Assembly: GCA_018900295.1 (NCBI GenBank)
Contig: JAHIGH010000032.1
Span: 1 to 7,591, forward strand
Reading direction: 5' to 3'
Source: Patescibacteria group bacterium
GTDB taxonomy: Bacteria; Patescibacteriota; Microgenomatia; Levybacterales; UBA12049
DNA: 7,591 nucleotides
Shown in pieces: positions 6,739-7,591 of this stretch (the stretch's first letter is position 1; each line of letters opens with the position of its first letter). The translations under genes were made by a program, and so were the position numbers. The notes beneath the pieces are model-generated. The model had not been told where the DNA came from and searched no databases. It worked only from the letters and a program-made list of their open reading frames with translations.

Positions 6739-7591
6739 TTATAATACTTTTTTGTACCAATTAATTATTGAGTGAAGGGATTTTTTTAAGGAAAACTTCG
6801 GATTCCAGCCTAATTTTCTGATCTTTGTATCGTCCAGGTGCTGGTAGGGGATTTCGTTTTTGGCTGTATTCATAATCTTATATTTAATTTTTACGTTTAA
6901 AACTTTCTCTGCTTTTTTTATTAACTCAATTACTGAATATGTATCTTTTGAGGAAAAATTATACGCGTTGCCTTTTGTTTGATCAATTTTTTCAAGAAGA
7001 AAAACATATCCCGCAACCACATCTTTAACATATAAATAATCCCTGACATAGGTCCCGTCGCTTCTGATCTTTAAGGTTGACTTTTTGATAATTGCCTCGC
7101 ATATTCCCGGAACTATCCTGTCCATATGCAAATCCCCTTCTCCGTAAACATTGCCAAAGCGGGTTACGACAACCGGCAGGTTATATGTTTTGTTATAGGC
7201 AAGGGATATTAAATCCGTACAAGATTTGGAGACATCATACGGATGATCACCTCTCAACGGCGAATCTTCCGTATATTTTTTTGTAGTCTTGCCATAGGCT
7301 TTGTCCGATGAGGCGACTATCACGCCTTTAATTCCGTTGCTTTTTCTTACGGCTTCTAAAACATTTACCGTTCCCATGACATTTGTCTCAAACGCGTTGT
7401 ATGGATCGTTGTAGCTTTTCTCAACTATCGCCTGGGCTGCCAGGTGATAAATATAATCAAATTTATTTTTTACAATAAAATTTGTGATTTTTTGTCTATC
7501 GGTAATATCTATTTTGAAAAAGCGGGATTTTTTATGAAGCTGTTGGCGAAAAAAATAGGAATTTTCATCGTCACTAATATCAACGACCGCG
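6739..7591 (-). CDS. NAD-dependent sugar-nucleotide 4,6-dehydratase, CDP-glucose 4,6-dehydratase-like (5' end missing)
   Basis: The frame is open from the right edge (first full codon at 7590) to TAA at 6741-6739, giving 283 visible residues. The ATG at 7377 is internal, because clear family sequence lies upstream of it (FDYIYHLAAQAIVEKSYNDP). The missing part should be roughly 25-35 residues with the GxxGxxG NAD-binding loop. Visible residue 1 is the alanine at 7590. HLAAQ is at 49-53, TNVMGTVNVLEAVR at 69-82, the active-site S95-D96-K97 in SSDKAYG, and Y118xxxK122 in HPYDVSK. RFGNVYGEGDLHMDRIVP and YVRDYLYVKDVVAGY then contact the nucleotide sugar in this family. The enzyme would convert an NDP-hexose to its 4-keto-6-deoxy form in the cytoplasm. 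The Asp-Lys pair, rather than the Asp-Glu of dTDP-glucose and GDP-mannose dehydratases, points to CDP-glucose, but other NDP-sugar SDRs remain possible. It converges on the membrane-protein operon with a 3-base gap. Confidence 0.85.
   Translation of the reverse strand, partial: AVVDISDDENSYFFRQQLHKKSRFFKIDITDRQKITNFIVKNKFDYIYHLAAQAIVEKSYNDPYNAFETNVMGTVNVLEAVRKSNGIKGVIVASSDKAYGKTTKKYTEDSPLRGDHPYDVSKSCTDLISLAYNKTYNLPVVVTRFGNVYGEGDLHMDRIVPGICEAIIKKSTLKIRSDGTYVRDYLYVKDVVAGYVFLLEKIDQTKGNAYNFSSKDTYSVIELIKKAEKVLNVKIKYKIMNTAKNEIPYQHLDDTKIRKLGWNPKFSLKKSLHSIINWYKKVL

Noticed and set aside
7092..7286. Plus-strand open frame of 64 codons
   Set aside because: It is antisense to the catalytic region of the sugar dehydratase.
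6739..7377. The dehydratase gene as a complete 212-residue protein starting at 7377
   Set aside because: The frame stays open to the right edge and encodes conserved family sequence (HLAAQ and its surroundings) upstream of this ATG, so it is an internal methionine.
1..7591. CRISPR array, tRNA, rRNA, transposase or phage genes
   Set aside because: No regularly spaced repeats, RNA gene sequence or mobile-element protein motif was seen on either strand.

Overview
The window is AT-rich bacterial DNA from what looks like a surface-polysaccharide or glycoconjugate locus. It holds four protein genes: two complete ones on the plus strand, and one truncated minus-strand gene at each edge. I see no RNA gene, insertion sequence, CRISPR array or long repeat. 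Gene starts show little or no Shine-Dalgarno signal, and TGA is used as a stop. The first membrane protein's domain layout resembles large membrane proteins of uncultured lineages such as Patescibacteria or Omnitrophota, but I would not assign a phylum from this sequence.

Layout. Bases 1-1373 (minus strand) carry most of a thiamine-diphosphate (ThDP) enzyme of the acetolactate-synthase superfamily, of the kind found in sugar-nucleotide and LPS clusters. It is cut at the left edge just as the ThDP-binding GDG motif begins. A 104-bp divergent intergenic region (1374-1477) carries interlocked promoter-like elements for both directions. Next is a two-gene plus-strand operon of large multi-pass membrane proteins, 1478-4012 (844 aa) and 4000-6735 (911 aa), coupled by a short overlap. 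Each has an N-terminal membrane anchor, a beta-rich extracytoplasmic domain, a multi-helix core resembling GT-C glycosyltransferases and a soluble C-terminal domain. In the second protein the beta domain looks like LamG/concanavalin. Three bases after it, converging, is the 3' end of an extended-SDR sugar-nucleotide dehydratase (6739-7591), most like CDP-glucose 4,6-dehydratase. Its N-terminus lies beyond the right edge.

How the genes could work together (inference). The dehydratase would make an NDP-4-keto-6-deoxy sugar. The ThDP enzyme could add a two-carbon unit to a keto sugar, as YerE does in yersiniose biosynthesis, or could make another pyruvate-derived building block. The two membrane proteins could act outside the cytoplasmic membrane, moving sugars from polyprenyl-phosphate carriers to a glycan, lipid or protein, with their beta domains contacting the acceptor. 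The most noteworthy items are the LamG-GT-C-like fusion, its tandem pairing with a second beta-domain GT-C protein, and the co-occurrence of a CDP-glucose-dehydratase-like gene with a ThDP carboligase-like gene.
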